Shown here piece by piece: positions 9,002-19,493 of a stretch of 64,000 nucleotides of DNA. The position numbers and the translations under genes were made by a program. The notes under the pieces are model-generated. The model made no database searches. It was given only the letters and a program-made list of their open reading frames with translations, and was not told the origin of the DNA. Every line of letters starts with the position of its first letter. Position 1 is the stretch's first letter. Origin of the DNA: Ectobacillus ponti (GTDB lineage Bacteria > Bacillota > Bacilli > Bacillales > Bacillaceae_G); assembly GCF_024294785.1 (NCBI RefSeq), contig NZ_JANCLT010000008.1:106806-170805 (forward strand). The letters are read 5' to 3'.

Positions 9002-9751
9002 TTGGGTATCACACTTACGATGTTTGCGATGGGGCTGCTGCTTGGGTTCATTGGCGCAGGGGGATCCGGCTTCATTATTGCGATTTTAACTGTTGTGTAT
9101 GGCGTCCCAATTCATACAGCATTGGGTACTTCGCTTGCGGCGATGGTGTTCACAACCCTGTCAGGGGCGTTCAGCCATTACCGGCAGGGAAATATAGATG
9201 TGCGGTCGGGCATGATTGTCGGTATCTTCGGGGCCATTACATCGTATCTTGGTTCAAAGGTTGCCGGAGGAATTCCGGTTGGTTCGCTTCATTGGCTGAC
9301 GGCGGGCATGCTGTTTCTGTCAGCGGTCATGCTTGTCATCCGTCTGTTCCTTATAAGCAGGCTGAAGGAGGATCAGAAGGAGGCCTTGGCAGCGGGCAGC
9401 CTCATTTGGCGGGCGGCTCTTGTCGGTGCGGTAACCGGTTTTTTGTCCGGCACGTTCGGAATCGGATCGGCACCGTTCATCCAGCTTGGGCTGATGGTTG
9501 TGCTGGGTCTTTCGGTGCAGCAGTCAGTCGGCACAACGATGCTTGTCATCCTGCCGATCGCTTTAGCCGGTGGGACCGGCTATTATTTTGAAGGCTACTT
9601 CAGTGTCCTGCTGCTGGTTCAAGTGCTGGCTGGAACCATGATTGGCTCTTATATCGGAGCAAAATTCACGAACAATGTGCCGCTGCCTATTCTAAAAGGC
9701 GCCATGGTGCTGACCCCGTTAATGGCGGGGGCTATCTTGCTCATACAATGA
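9002..9751 (+). CDS. Sulfite exporter TauE/SafE family permease
   Basis: A membrane protein of about 249 residues with seven to eight hydrophobic helices and the family's repeated glycine-rich segment LLGFIGAGGSGFIIAILTVV followed by ALGTSLAAM, repeated in the second half as GTFGIGSAPFIQLGL and SVGTTMLVI. Members export sulfite, sulfoacetate or similar organosulfur anions. Start choice: the frame is open back to an ATG at 8849, but that lies before the TATAAT at 8945 and would add a non-hydrophobic tail; TTG at 9002, seven bases after GGGGGG, gives the usual length. It sits just before the malate sensor gene but may be unrelated. Confidence 0.75.
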   Translation: MGITLTMFAMGLLLGFIGAGGSGFIIAILTVVYGVPIHTALGTSLAAMVFTTLSGAFSHYRQGNIDVRSGMIVGIFGAITSYLGSKVAGGIPVGSLHWLTAGMLFLSAVMLVIRLFLISRLKEDQKEALAAGSLIWRAALVGAVTGFLSGTFGIGSAPFIQLGLMVVLGLSVQQSVGTTMLVILPIALAGGTGYYFEGYFSVLLLVQVLAGTMIGSYIGAKFTNNVPLPILKGAMVLTPLMAGAILLIQ

Positions 9752-9855
9752 TTCAATATGGAGGCTGCAGTTCCCTTGTGGAGCTTGCGGTCTCTTATTA
9801 TGTAATAGACCGATCTTATTCATACTATAAGGAAGCAAATGATCTGGAGGGAAGC

Positions 9856-11457
9856 ATGAAGAAGGGCAGATTCAGTTTACAAGCCGGCATTATTCTATTC
9901 GTCTGTCTTGTTGTCGCTTTGTCATTGGGCATTACCGATTTGCTGATCAGCAAGAGGATTACCTCCAGTGTGGAGGAAACACAGAAGGAAAAAGCGCTTG
10001 ATATTGCCAGGATGGTTTCGCTGAGCCCGCTGGTCATCCGGACGCTGGGAGGGGAGGCAAATCCGGCAGAAGTGCAACGCTTTGCGGACCAAATCCAAGC
10101 TGCCACGCATGTGAATTTTGTGGTTGTTATGGACATGAAGGGAATCCGCCTGTCCCATCCGGACCCCGGTAAGGTGGGACAGCACTTTCAGGGAGGGGAT
10201 GAAGGGCCTGTTCTGCAAGGGAAGGAGTATGTATCAGTCTCAAAGGGTACGCTCGGTCTCTCCATGCGGGCCTTTGCGCCCATTAAGGATGCGCAGGGCA
10301 AGCAAGTCGGCGCAGTTGCTGTCGGGATTTCGCTTGAAAATGTAACGAAGGCTGTGCACAAGGGCCGGATGGGAATGGTGATCGGGACGTTCATCGGAAT
10401 CCTCATCGGCATTACCGGGGCAGTCGGCCTGGCCCGATACATTAAAAAAATTCTGTTGGGGCTCGAGCCGTTCGCCATTGCCAGATTGCTTGAGGAACGG
10501 AGCTCTATGCTGCAGTCTGTGCGCGAGGGCATTATCGCCATTGACCAGGAAGGGAAAATCACGCTTGTCAACAGGGCGGCCCGCAAGCTGTTTCAAAAAG
10601 CCGGTCTCAAGGGGGATCCGATGGGGCTGAAGATAGAGGACTATTTGCCGGATACACGCCTGACCCGCATTCTACAGTCCGGCCAAACTGAACTGGATCA
10701 GGAGCAGAATCTGCATGGGGTCACCATCTTGGTAAACAGGGTGCCGGTCGTTGTGAATCAGCAGCCGGTCGGCGCCATTGCCACATTCCGGGATAAGACA
10801 GAGGTGCAGCTATTGGCTGAACAGCTCACAGGTGTACGCAATTATGCGGATGCGTTGCGTGCCCAGGCTCATGAATTCATGAATAAGCTGCATGTCATTC
10901 TAGGGCTTGTCCGCACTGAGCAATACGAAACACTTGCGCGATATGTGAATGAGACAGTGAACCATAGAGAGACGGAGATGGGCTTTGTGACAAAGAAGGT
11001 GGAGGACCCGGTGCTGGCCGGGTTTCTGATTGGCAAGCTCAGCTTTGCCAGGGAATCGGGAGCTTCTCTGTCCTTTGCTTGCTCCAATGCGCTTCCCAAG
11101 CCTGCAAATCCGGAAATTACCCATGAGCTGATTACGATTATTGGAAATCTCATTCATAATGCCATGGAGGCAATTGTGGACAGTCCAGTGAAAAAGGTGG
11201 AGCTCAAGCTGGATTACGCGGAGGACATTTTGACGATTGAGGTGAGAGACACCGGTGTGGGGATGACGGAAGACATTCAGAATAAAATACTGGATAAAGG
11301 CTTTTCCACAAAAGGAGACGGCCGGGGCATCGGCTTATATCTTGTGGCCCAGGCAATGGAACGGCTGGAAGGAGATATGATTCTCTCGTCCAAACCGGGA
11401 AAAGGAACAAATTTTGCCGTGTATATACCTTATCAAGCGGAGGGGGAAGGAGCATGA
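9856..11457 (+). CDS. malK: Sensor histidine kinase MalK (CitA/DcuS type)
   Basis: A 533-residue membrane sensor. The order is a membrane helix (about 9-29), an extracellular CitA/DcuS-like PAS domain with LSHPDP, a second helix (about 175-195), a cytoplasmic PAS domain (AIDQEGKITLVNRAA) and a kinase core with the phospho-acceptor His in RAQAHEFMNKLHVILGL, an N box NLIHNAMEAI, DTGVGM and GRGIGLYLV. In B. subtilis this kinase senses malate and activates maeN and maeA through MalR. The ATG at 9856 has GGAGGG upstream; an ATG 36 codons earlier lacks a site and adds a non-homologous stretch. It overlaps malR by four bases. Confidence 0.88.
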   Translation: MKKGRFSLQAGIILFVCLVVALSLGITDLLISKRITSSVEETQKEKALDIARMVSLSPLVIRTLGGEANPAEVQRFADQIQAATHVNFVVVMDMKGIRLSHPDPGKVGQHFQGGDEGPVLQGKEYVSVSKGTLGLSMRAFAPIKDAQGKQVGAVAVGISLENVTKAVHKGRMGMVIGTFIGILIGITGAVGLARYIKKILLGLEPFAIARLLEERSSMLQSVREGIIAIDQEGKITLVNRAARKLFQKAGLKGDPMGLKIEDYLPDTRLTRILQSGQTELDQEQNLHGVTILVNRVPVVVNQQPVGAIATFRDKTEVQLLAEQLTGVRNYADALRAQAHEFMNKLHVILGLVRTEQYETLARYVNETVNHRETEMGFVTKKVEDPVLAGFLIGKLSFARESGASLSFACSNALPKPANPEITHELITIIGNLIHNAMEAIVDSPVKKVELKLDYAEDILTIEVRDTGVGMTEDIQNKILDKGFSTKGDGRGIGLYLVAQAMERLEGDMILSSKPGKGTNFAVYIPYQAEGEGA

Positions 11458-12161
11458 TCAGTGTTCTCATTGTTGAAGATGACCCAATGGTGGCGGAGAT
11501 TAATAAACGGTACCTTTCAAAGCTTGAAGGGTTCCGTTTGGCTGCAACGGCCAGCTCAGTCGATGAAGCCATCCGGGTACTCGGGGAGGAGGAAATCCAG
11601 CTGATTCTTCTCGATATCTTTATGCCGGGCAAGCAGGGGCTGGAGCTGTTAACCTATCTTCGGAAGCATGAGCTGGAAGTGGATGTGATTATGATTTCGG
11701 CAGCATCGGACCTGGAGCGGATTAAGAAGGCGTTGCGTTACGGGGTGGTGGATTACTTAATTAAGCCCTTTGAATTTGAACGGTTCCATGCCGCTCTTGC
11801 GGGCTATCAGGAGCAGGCCCGGTTTGCGGACAAGCAGGAAGCGGTAAGCCAGCAGGAGCTGGACAATTACCTGCTGCACCGGGACGAAGCTGCGGTTGTG
11901 GAGGATCTCCCCAAAGGGCTGACGAAGGATACGCTGAAGCAGGTGTGGGATGCAGTGCAGAAGCTGAAGGCGGGGCCGTTCTCTACAGATGATGTGGCGC
12001 AGCTTGTCGGGATATCCAGAGTCTCGGTGAGAAAGTATTTAAACTTTCTGAAGGACATCGGCATCCTGGATGTGAAGGTAATCTACGGAACAGTCGGGCG
12101 GCCTGTGTACCAGCATGAATACAATGCATTTAAAGAGCATCTGATAAAAAACTTTTTGTAA
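11454..12161 (+). CDS. malR: Response regulator MalR (CitB/DcuR type)
   Basis: A 235-residue regulator. The receiver domain has the acidic pocket ED9D10, phospho-acceptor Asp54 (LILLDIFMPG) and Lys104 (LIKPF). A linker leads to a C-terminal helix-turn-helix at about 175-200 (FSTDDVAQLVGISRVSVRKYL). Together with the kinase it overlaps, it should activate the symporter and malic enzyme genes that follow. A terminator at 12158-12190 separates it from maeN, so the regulators and effectors are transcribed separately, as expected for a signal-controlled transporter. Confidence 0.9.
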   Translation: MISVLIVEDDPMVAEINKRYLSKLEGFRLAATASSVDEAIRVLGEEEIQLILLDIFMPGKQGLELLTYLRKHELEVDVIMISAASDLERIKKALRYGVVDYLIKPFEFERFHAALAGYQEQARFADKQEAVSQQELDNYLLHRDEAAVVEDLPKGLTKDTLKQVWDAVQKLKAGPFSTDDVAQLVGISRVSVRKYLNFLKDIGILDVKVIYGTVGRPVYQHEYNAFKEHLIKNFL

Positions 12162-12190
12162 GCAGTTTTCGAAACCGCTTACTTTTTTTA
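12158..12190 (+). terminator. Intrinsic terminator after malR
   Basis: GTAAGC-A-GTTT pairs with AAAC-C-GCTTAC around TCG, followed by TTTTTTTA. It begins at the malR stop codon. Confidence 0.75.
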
Positions 12191-12224
12191 TTTACAAAAA
12201 GAGTTATTAAACTTTCATAAGCTG

Positions 12225-12238
12225 TGAAAACGTTTTAA
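12225..12238 (+). promoter_or_regulatory. cre-like CcpA box in front of maeN
   Basis: TGAAAACGTTTTAA matches the cre consensus TGWAANCGNTNWCA at 13 of 14 positions. A candidate promoter, TTTACA (12191-12196) with TCATAA (12215-12220), lies just upstream with an 18-base spacer, so the box falls at the transcription start. Carbon catabolite repression of malate uptake is inferred from this. Confidence 0.6.
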
Positions 12239-12283
12239 AGGGGGCTATGATGGGTGTGTAGTCAAACAAAGGAGGATTTCAAC

Positions 12284-13621
12284 ATGGCAGAATTGGAAGC
12301 TGTTTCTCCAATTTCCGAGGAAATAAGAGAAGATCGTACATTTTTTGCGAAACTGGCCGGCGTGAAGATTGGTGTTGTTCCGCTGCCGCTGTACATCATC
12401 ATCGCAGCAGTCGTGTACTTCGCGGCTGTATATAAAATTCTTCCCGCAGATATGATTGGCGGCTTTGCTATTATTATTACTATGGGTATTCTGCTGGGTG
12501 AACTCGGGATGAGAATCCCTGTCCTGAAGGAGATTGGCGGACCAGCCATTATGGCCCTTCTTGTTCCGTCCATTCTGGTGTATTTCAGCATCATCAACAA
12601 AACAGGGATGACTGCTGTTACGCAGCTGATGAAAACATCCAACTTCCTGTATCTGTATATCTCTACGTTGGTAGTGGGAAGCATTCTTGGGATGAACCGC
12701 AAAGTTCTGATTCAAGGCTTCACCCGCATGTTCGTGCCACTCATTTTCGGTACACTTGCATCTGTTGGTGCCGGGGTGCTTGTGGGCATGCTGTTCGGAT
12801 ATTCCGCGAAGCACACCTTGTTCTATATTGTCGTTCCGATTATCGGCGGCGGCATTGGTGAAGGCATCCTGCCGCTGTCCATCGGCTATGGCGAGGTGCT
12901 TGGAAAAGCATCTGAAACCTTTGTCGGCCAGCTGATTCCGGCTGCTGTCATTGGAAATATTGCAGCCATCATTTGTGCGGGCATTCTGTCCCGTCTGGGT
13001 CAAAAGAAGCCGCATCTTACCGGCAATGGCGTGTTGGTGAAAACAAAAGGCGGCGATGGCATTGCGGAAGCCGCAACAATTGATAAGCCTGTCGACTTCC
13101 CGCTGATGGGTGCAGGTCTCCTGATTGCATGTACCTTCTTCATCCTTGGCGGACTTGGAAACAAGTTTTTGGGAATGCCGGGCCCGGTGCTGATGATCAT
13201 TGCCGCGGCGCTGGTGAAGAGCCTGAAGCTGATGCCTGCAAAAATGGAGCAGGGTGCTTATCACATGTATAAGTTTGTATCCGGAAGCTTGACTTGGCCG
13301 TTGATGGTCGGACTGGGCATGCTGTACATTCCGCTGAAGGACGTGGTACGAATTGTAACGCCTTCCTATGTCATCGTGTGTGTGGCTGTTGTAGTCGCGA
13401 TGGTGACAACCGGCTATTTCGTCGGAAAGCTGATGAAAATGTATCCGGTCGATTCCGCGATTGTGACAGGCTGCCACAGCGGTCTTGGCGGAACAGGCGA
13501 CGTTGCCATTCTTTCCGCTTCCGGCCGTATGTCTTTGATGCCGTTCGCGCAGGTATCCACAAGAATCGGCGGCGCGGCTACTGTGATTCTTGCCATCATG
13601 CTGCTGAAGCTGTTGAGCTGA
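12284..13621 (+). CDS. maeN: Na+/malate symporter, 2-hydroxycarboxylate transporter family
   Basis: A 445-residue transporter with 11 or so membrane helices and the 2HCT family's conserved GGG-rich loops: PIIGGGIGEGILPLSIGY in the middle and TGCHSGLGGTGDVAILSA near the end. Members swap or symport malate, citrate or lactate; MaeN of B. subtilis is 448 residues. The ATG at 12284 has AAAGGAGG upstream; earlier in-frame codons lack a site. The neighbours (MalK, MalR, malic enzyme) make malate the best substrate guess; CimH-like citrate/malate transport is the alternative. Confidence 0.88.
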   Translation: MAELEAVSPISEEIREDRTFFAKLAGVKIGVVPLPLYIIIAAVVYFAAVYKILPADMIGGFAIIITMGILLGELGMRIPVLKEIGGPAIMALLVPSILVYFSIINKTGMTAVTQLMKTSNFLYLYISTLVVGSILGMNRKVLIQGFTRMFVPLIFGTLASVGAGVLVGMLFGYSAKHTLFYIVVPIIGGGIGEGILPLSIGYGEVLGKASETFVGQLIPAAVIGNIAAIICAGILSRLGQKKPHLTGNGVLVKTKGGDGIAEAATIDKPVDFPLMGAGLLIACTFFILGGLGNKFLGMPGPVLMIIAAALVKSLKLMPAKMEQGAYHMYKFVSGSLTWPLMVGLGMLYIPLKDVVRIVTPSYVIVCVAVVVAMVTTGYFVGKLMKMYPVDSAIVTGCHSGLGGTGDVAILSASGRMSLMPFAQVSTRIGGAATVILAIMLLKLLS

Positions 13622-13629
13622 TGAAACAG

Positions 13630-13664
13630 GCAGGAAGCTGATTGACCGCTTCCTGCTTTTTTTA
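13630..13664 (+). terminator. Intrinsic terminator after maeN
   Basis: GCAGGAAGC pairs with GCTTCCTGC and is followed by TTTTTTTAA. Confidence 0.85.
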
Positions 13665-13752
13665 ATTACAAAAGTTAAATCATCTAGTGAAGCCGGGAGA
13701 AAGCGGCTAATATGAAAAGCAGCCCAGTAAAATACAGAAAGAAGGAAGATCC

Positions 13753-15504
13753 ATGAGCACTCCTGAAAATGTCATCATTACAACACTGAAAGGAAAAGAG
13801 CTTCTCTCCAATCCTTTTTTGAATAAAGGAACAGCCTTTACGAAGGAAGAACGGGAGGAGCTGGGACTTGAAGGTCTGCTTCCGCCGCGGGTGCTTACCC
13901 TGGAGGAGCAGGCGAAGCGGGCTTATGACCAATATTCCATGCGGACCACCAACCTGTTCAAGAATGGCTTGCTGTATGATCTGTATAATAGAAATGTGGT
14001 TCTGTTTTACCGGTTGCTGAAGGACCATTTGGCAGAAATGCTCCCGATTATTTACACGCCGACAGTCGGCGAGGCGATTCAGACGTATTCCCACAGCTAT
14101 CGCCGCCCGGGCGGCCTGTATTTGTCGATTGCTGACCCGGAAGGCATGGAAGCAGCCTTTTCCAATCTCAGCCTGCCTAAGAATGGAATTGACCTGATTG
14201 TTGTGACGGACTCCGAAAGTATTCTTGGCATCGGGGACCAGGGGGTAGGCGGCATCAATATTGCCATCGGCAAGCTTGCCGTATATACAGCAGCTGCCGG
14301 TATTGACCCAAGCCGTGTTCTGCCGGTTGTGCTGGACGTGGGTACAAACAATCAAGCCTTGCTCGATGATCCAATCTATGTCGGCAACCAGTTCCCGCGT
14401 GTCCGCGGTGAGCGTTACGATGCATTCATTGATAGATTCGTCCAGACTGCAAGACGGTTCTTCCCTGACGTGCTGCTGCACTGGGAGGACCTTGGGAATG
14501 TGAACGCGCGGAATATCATGGACAAGTATGGCGACAGCATTCTTACCTTTAACGATGATATTCAGGGAACAGGTGCTGTTACCCTTGCAGCCGTGATGTC
14601 CGCATTGAAGATGACAGGCACTTCCTTGAAGGAGCAGCGTATTGTCGTTTTCGGGCCGGGTGCTGCCGGCATCGGCAACGCTGACCAAATGGCGGATGCG
14701 ATGCTGCTGGAAGGCTTGAGCCGGGAAGAAGCCTACGGCCGCTTCTGGGCCATTGACTACCGGGGCTTGCTGACGGATGAAACACCGGACGTGCTGCCAT
14801 TCCAGAAGCCGTATGTGCGGACATCTGCTGAAGTGAAGGATTGGGAGCGGAATGAGGACGGCATCCTGTCTCTGTTGGAGGTTGTGAAACGGGTGAAGCC
14901 GACGATCCTTATCGGTACGTCCGGCCAAGCCGGGGCCTTTACAGAGGAGATTGTGAAGGAAATGGCGAAGCATGTGGAACGCCCGATTATTATGCCAATG
15001 TCCAACCCGACAGCGCTGGCAGAGGCGGTGCCGGAAAACCTGATCCAGTGGACGGACGGCAAAGCGCTCATTGCGACAGGCAGCCCGTTTGCCGCCGTCA
15101 CCTACAAGGGTGTTACCTACGAAATTGGACAATCCAACAATGCTTTTGTCTTCCCTGGACTTGGACTCGGTGCTATTGTCGCGAAGGCTGGAATCATTTC
15201 CAAGGGCATGTTTGCGGCAGCGGCCCATGCGGTTGCCGAAATGTCCGATGTAAGCAAACCGGGCGCATCCCTGCTGCCATCCATTGAGAAGCTGTATGAG
15301 GTATCCAAGTATGTGGCTGTCGAGGTCGCAAGAGCAGCTCTGTCCGAAGGGATTGCGAGAGCGGAGGTTGTGGATGTGGAGAGGGCGGTTGCCGATGCGA
15401 TGTGGGAGCCGAAGTATAAGGAAATCAAGAGTGTAGGGCTTTGGACGAAGGTGCATACCCTGCCAAGAGGTCAGGATCGGGAGCTTGTCGGCATGAGTGT
15501 TTGA
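13753..15504 (+). CDS. maeA: NAD-dependent malic enzyme (oxaloacetate-decarboxylating)
   Basis: A 583-residue enzyme of the large SfcA/MaeA type that oxidises and decarboxylates L-malate to pyruvate, CO2 and NADH in the cytoplasm. Visible signatures are the tyrosine-bearing [11 protein letters not shown], the metal- and substrate-binding [15 protein letters not shown], the nucleotide-binding [13 protein letters not shown] and the C-terminal [11 protein letters not shown] and ATGSPFAAV. Length matches B. subtilis MaeA (582). With MaeN it forms an uptake-and-utilisation pair for malate, probably MalR-activated. It has its own terminators before and after. Confidence 0.93.
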   Translation: MSTPENVIITTLKGKELLSNPFLNKGTAFTKEEREELGLEGLLPPRVLTLEEQAKRAYDQYSMRTTNLFKNGLLYDLYNRNVVLFYRLLKDHLAEMLPIIYTPTVGEAIQTYSHSYRRPGGLYLSIADPEGMEAAFSNLSLPKNGIDLIVVTDSESILGIGDQGVGGINIAIGKLAVYTAAAGIDPSRVLPVVLDVGTNNQALLDDPIYVGNQFPRVRGERYDAFIDRFVQTARRFFPDVLLHWEDLGNVNARNIMDKYGDSILTFNDDIQGTGAVTLAAVMSALKMTGTSLKEQRIVVFGPGAAGIGNADQMADAMLLEGLSREEAYGRFWAIDYRGLLTDETPDVLPFQKPYVRTSAEVKDWERNEDGILSLLEVVKRVKPTILIGTSGQAGAFTEEIVKEMAKHVERPIIMPMSNPTALAEAVPENLIQWTDGKALIATGSPFAAVTYKGVTYEIGQSNNAFVFPGLGLGAIVAKAGIISKGMFAAAAHAVAEMSDVSKPGASLLPSIEKLYEVSKYVAVEVARAALSEGIARAEVVDVERAVADAMWEPKYKEIKSVGLWTKVHTLPRGQDRELVGMSV

Positions 15505-15520
15505 CCAGAACCACTCCCAT

Positions 15521-15567
15521 GAAAAGAGGGCAGCTTACCCATTGTGGGTGGCTGCCCTCTTTTTTCA
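15521..15567. terminator. Strong terminator between maeA and the gntR gene
   Basis: AAAAGAGGGCAGC and GCTGCCCTCTTTT arms with an inner TACCCAT/GTGGGTG stem, followed by TTTTTT. The mirrored A-tract lets it serve both strands. Confidence 0.85.
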
Positions 15568-15586
15568 TCCTGCTTTCCCTGTACTC

Positions 15587-16297
15587 TTACGAGAAGTCGC
15601 CATTTCCTTGCAGGAAAAATTGTGACTGCTGGTAATTATACGTCACCCTTGAGAAGTCAAACGGCAGTCCGTTTGTGAGATGGAAGATGCTCTCCGCGCA
15701 CAGCTTCGGCGAGCCCGCCTCCAGCCCCAAATGCTTTGCTTCCTCCTCATTCAGCATGCCAACCCGGAGATAGACGTCGGAAAAGCCCATTTTGAGCCCG
15801 AGGGCCTCCTTTATGTAACGAAAAATGGAGTCAGCGGCAATTTCTTTGTTCAAATAGGTGACAATGGCTTTGTTGTAGTAAGACTCCTCCAGACAAAGAG
15901 TCTGCCCGTTTATATACCGGACCCGTTTTACATAATATACATCATGGGCAAGCTCTATGTTCAGGCTGTGGGCTGCTTCTTCTGTCGGCTTTCTGACATC
16001 GAGCTCAAGCACTTCGGCGGTGATGGTGAAATCCTCAAGGTCCCGTTTAAAGCCTTGGTTGCTCAGCAGGCTGATGTATCCTGTTCTCTTCAGCCGTCTG
16101 ACAAAAATGCCGCTGCCCCGGAGCTGGAAGATGACGCCCTTTTGCTCCAGCAGCTCCAATGCTTTTGTAATGGTGCTCTTGCTCACTTGAAACTGCGCCA
16201 TTAAGGCTTCCAGGACAGGAAGCTTGTCTCCCTGCTGCATGGCATTTTGTTCAATATACTTTTCAATTTCCGCTGCGATTTGCTGATACTTTAGCAT
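15587..16297 (-). CDS. GntR-family regulator with UTRA ligand domain
   Basis: A 236-residue regulator with an N-terminal GntR winged helix (residues about 5-68; KSTITKALELLEQKGVIFQL) and a UTRA effector domain (about 85-230; YYVKRVRYINGQTLCLEESYYN). Such HutC/TreR-type regulators bind phosphorylated sugars or similar ligands. Start choice: GTGAGG on the minus strand lies 7 bases before the ATG at 16297 but only one base from the ATG at 16303. It faces a GH1 phospho-glucosidase gene, and paired operators lie between them, so it most likely represses that gene in the absence of a phospho-beta-glucoside. Confidence 0.87.
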   Translation of the reverse strand: MLKYQQIAAEIEKYIEQNAMQQGDKLPVLEALMAQFQVSKSTITKALELLEQKGVIFQLRGSGIFVRRLKRTGYISLLSNQGFKRDLEDFTITAEVLELDVRKPTEEAAHSLNIELAHDVYYVKRVRYINGQTLCLEESYYNKAIVTYLNKEIAADSIFRYIKEALGLKMGFSDVYLRVGMLNEEEAKHLGLEAGSPKLCAESIFHLTNGLPFDFSRVTYNYQQSQFFLQGNGDFS

Positions 16298-16389
16298 ACA
16301 CATTCCTCACCGATTCATGTAGTACCTGTATTATAACATAAGCAGTTTACATGTCATATTTGTCTATTTATAAAATAATTATACAGTAA

Positions 16390-17916
<1,527 letters not shown>

Positions 17917-17931
17917 GATACAACCGAATCT

Positions 17932-17967
17932 GAAAAGTGCCTGTCGCTGTGTCGGCAGGCACTTTTG
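17932..17967. terminator. Bidirectional terminator after the phospho-glucosidase gene
   Basis: AAAAGTGCCTG pairs with CAGGCACTTTT between convergent genes. Confidence 0.8.
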
Positions 17968-17968
17968 A

Positions 17969-18535
17969 TTAAGAATGAGCACGTCTTGTTACTTGTAAAA
18001 GCAGCCTTGTAGACCAGTATGCTATACATGCAATTCCCAGGTCAATCAGGTAGAGGTGCAGTGCATTCAGCCCTTTTCGAAATGCAACCATCCCCAAATA
18101 CTCTTCAAGAGAAGCGAAAACGAATGCGAATATGGCGCTCAGCAGCAGGGTGAACAGGTAGAAGTTCTTTTTATGGTTTGTACAGTATTGATATAAAAGC
18201 AAGAAGCCGACCGGCAGTACAGAAGCAGTGATGCTGAAGGAAATGGGCAGAATCGGGATTAAAAAATATTTGTGGGTAAAATAGCCGGCTCTTCCCATTG
18301 CGATATCGATATAGGTCCAAAGAATATGAACAGTATAGCCGAAGAAAAATAATTCAAAGATTCTTTTGCGGTCTACTGTGAAGAACAGCACAACCAAGGG
18401 AACAATAAGCAGGGCGGCTATGGCCCAGAATTGCCAGGTTCCCATGTCGGAGTACTCCTTCCAATAGGAGTAATAGGATGAGTTCAATTCAGTGCCTTGC
18501 TTGTATATTTGCTTCCAAAATTGATCATTTGTCAC
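17969..18535 (-). CDS. CBO0543-like membrane protein of unknown function
   Basis: A 188-residue membrane protein with about five hydrophobic helices starting at residue 37. The first 35 residues are soluble (SYWKEYSDMGTWQFW precedes the first helix). It resembles the family labelled CBO0543 in Bacillus and Clostridium genomes, judged by the WKEYSDMGTWQFW and YTVHILWTYIDI segments; no function is known. The start is ATG with GGGAGG in its leader. It is a single gene in minus orientation, convergent with the phospho-glucosidase. Confidence 0.6.
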   Translation of the reverse strand: MTNDQFWKQIYKQGTELNSSYYSYWKEYSDMGTWQFWAIAALLIVPLVVLFFTVDRKRIFELFFFGYTVHILWTYIDIAMGRAGYFTHKYFLIPILPISFSITASVLPVGFLLLYQYCTNHKKNFYLFTLLLSAIFAFVFASLEEYLGMVAFRKGLNALHLYLIDLGIACIAYWSTRLLLQVTRRAHS

Positions 18536-18711
18536 GATACATACCTCCCAGTATCTCTTATCTTTACAGAAATAAGGGGGATCTATACATAATGAAGCCG
18601 CAGTCTTATAGCGTTCATTTTGGGCAAAGCTACAAAATATATGTGTAAAGTGTTAAAGTAAGCAGTGGATATCGCTGCAAATGAGCAGCTGATGGTTTAG
18701 GAGGAACAGAT

Positions 18712-19188
18712 ATGAGCATGAGCAACAATGATATACTGGTGCGGATTCGCTATGCACTGGATATTCGGGACATCGACATGGTCGAGGTTTTCAAGCTGGG
18801 CGGCATCGAAATCACGAAGGAAGATTTGCAGGAGATGCTGAAAAAGGTGAAGGATGACGAGGAGCCTGCGATTAAGTGCAATGATAAGATGATGGAATCA
18901 TTCCTGAACGGTTTTGTTACATTTAAGAGAGGCAAGCAGGAGGGGCAGCCGGATGTAGTTCCGGCAACGGGCGAAAGCATCAACAATCTGTTGCTGAAGA
19001 AGCTGAAAATTGCCCTGTCGCTGACAAGTGAGGATATACTCGACATTCTGGCATCTGTCGGAGTACGGGTGACAAAGAGTGAAATGAGCGCCCTGCTGCG
19101 CAAGGAAGGGCATAAGAATTATAAAGAGTGCGGTGACCGCTACGCGAGAAACTTTTTAAAGGGACTGGCACTCAGATATAGAGGATGA
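18712..19188 (+). CDS. DUF1456 family protein (YehS-like)
   Basis: A 158-residue soluble protein made of two copies of the DUF1456 unit (residues about 4-72 and 85-156). Each starts with NDILVRIRYAL or NLLLKKLKIAL and ends with a conserved F.NG.../F.KGLALRYRG helix. The ATG at 18712 has GGAGG seven bases upstream. The role is unknown; the helical repeats suggest a protein- or nucleic-acid-binding module, which is inference only. It has its own terminator. Confidence 0.88.
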   Translation: MSMSNNDILVRIRYALDIRDIDMVEVFKLGGIEITKEDLQEMLKKVKDDEEPAIKCNDKMMESFLNGFVTFKRGKQEGQPDVVPATGESINNLLLKKLKIALSLTSEDILDILASVGVRVTKSEMSALLRKEGHKNYKECGDRYARNFLKGLALRYRG

Positions 19189-19195
19189 GAAGGGA

Positions 19196-19228
19196 AGGCC
19201 GGGGAGCAGCAAGCTCCCCGGCCTTTTT
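19196..19228 (+). terminator. Intrinsic terminator after the DUF1456 gene
   Basis: AGGCCGGGGAG pairs perfectly with CTCCCCGGCCT and is followed by TTTTT. Confidence 0.9.
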
Positions 19229-19346
19229 ATCTTTGGTGCCTTTTCTATCGGCAATGCTGTAAATTTCCATATAACGTATCCTGTTTCTGCAGCCTCCTTT
19301 TGATAAATTCAAAATTCTATAAAAAAGTGTCAAATATCTTCACAAA

Positions 19347-19445
19347 TTTGTTCAAAAATTGAGCAGCAAGGAGTATAATCAAGTTGACAATATTGTTTAA
19401 AATTATAATAAATGAACACTTTTGTTCAATTAATTGCATCAGATA
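19347..19445 (+). promoter_or_regulatory. Regulatory region of the putB-putC operon
   Basis: TTGACA at 19384-19389 with TAATAA 16 bases further is one promoter candidate; TTCAAA and TATAAT (17 apart) at about 19351-19379 is another. Two similar elements, TTTGTTCAA followed by an AATTG core, occur at 19347 and 19421, 74 bases apart, close to seven helical turns. They may bind the downstream regulator. No sigma-54 type GG-N10-GC promoter was seen. Confidence 0.4.
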
Positions 19446-19493
19446 AAATGAGATCAATATAAAATGCTCATTTTAACAAGGGGGCTCAGGGGT

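Noticed and set aside
9748-9855. Upstream ATG for malK
   Set aside because: It overlaps the TauE/SafE stop and adds 36 residues before the membrane helix; ATG at 9856 has GGAGGG upstream.
13684-15456. 590-codon open frame antisense to maeA
   Set aside because: Product is rich in His, Arg and Cys with no fold, no ribosome site, and mirrors the codon pattern of the real gene. The same applies to long antisense frames at 12245-13477, 20401-21843 and 24955-26811.
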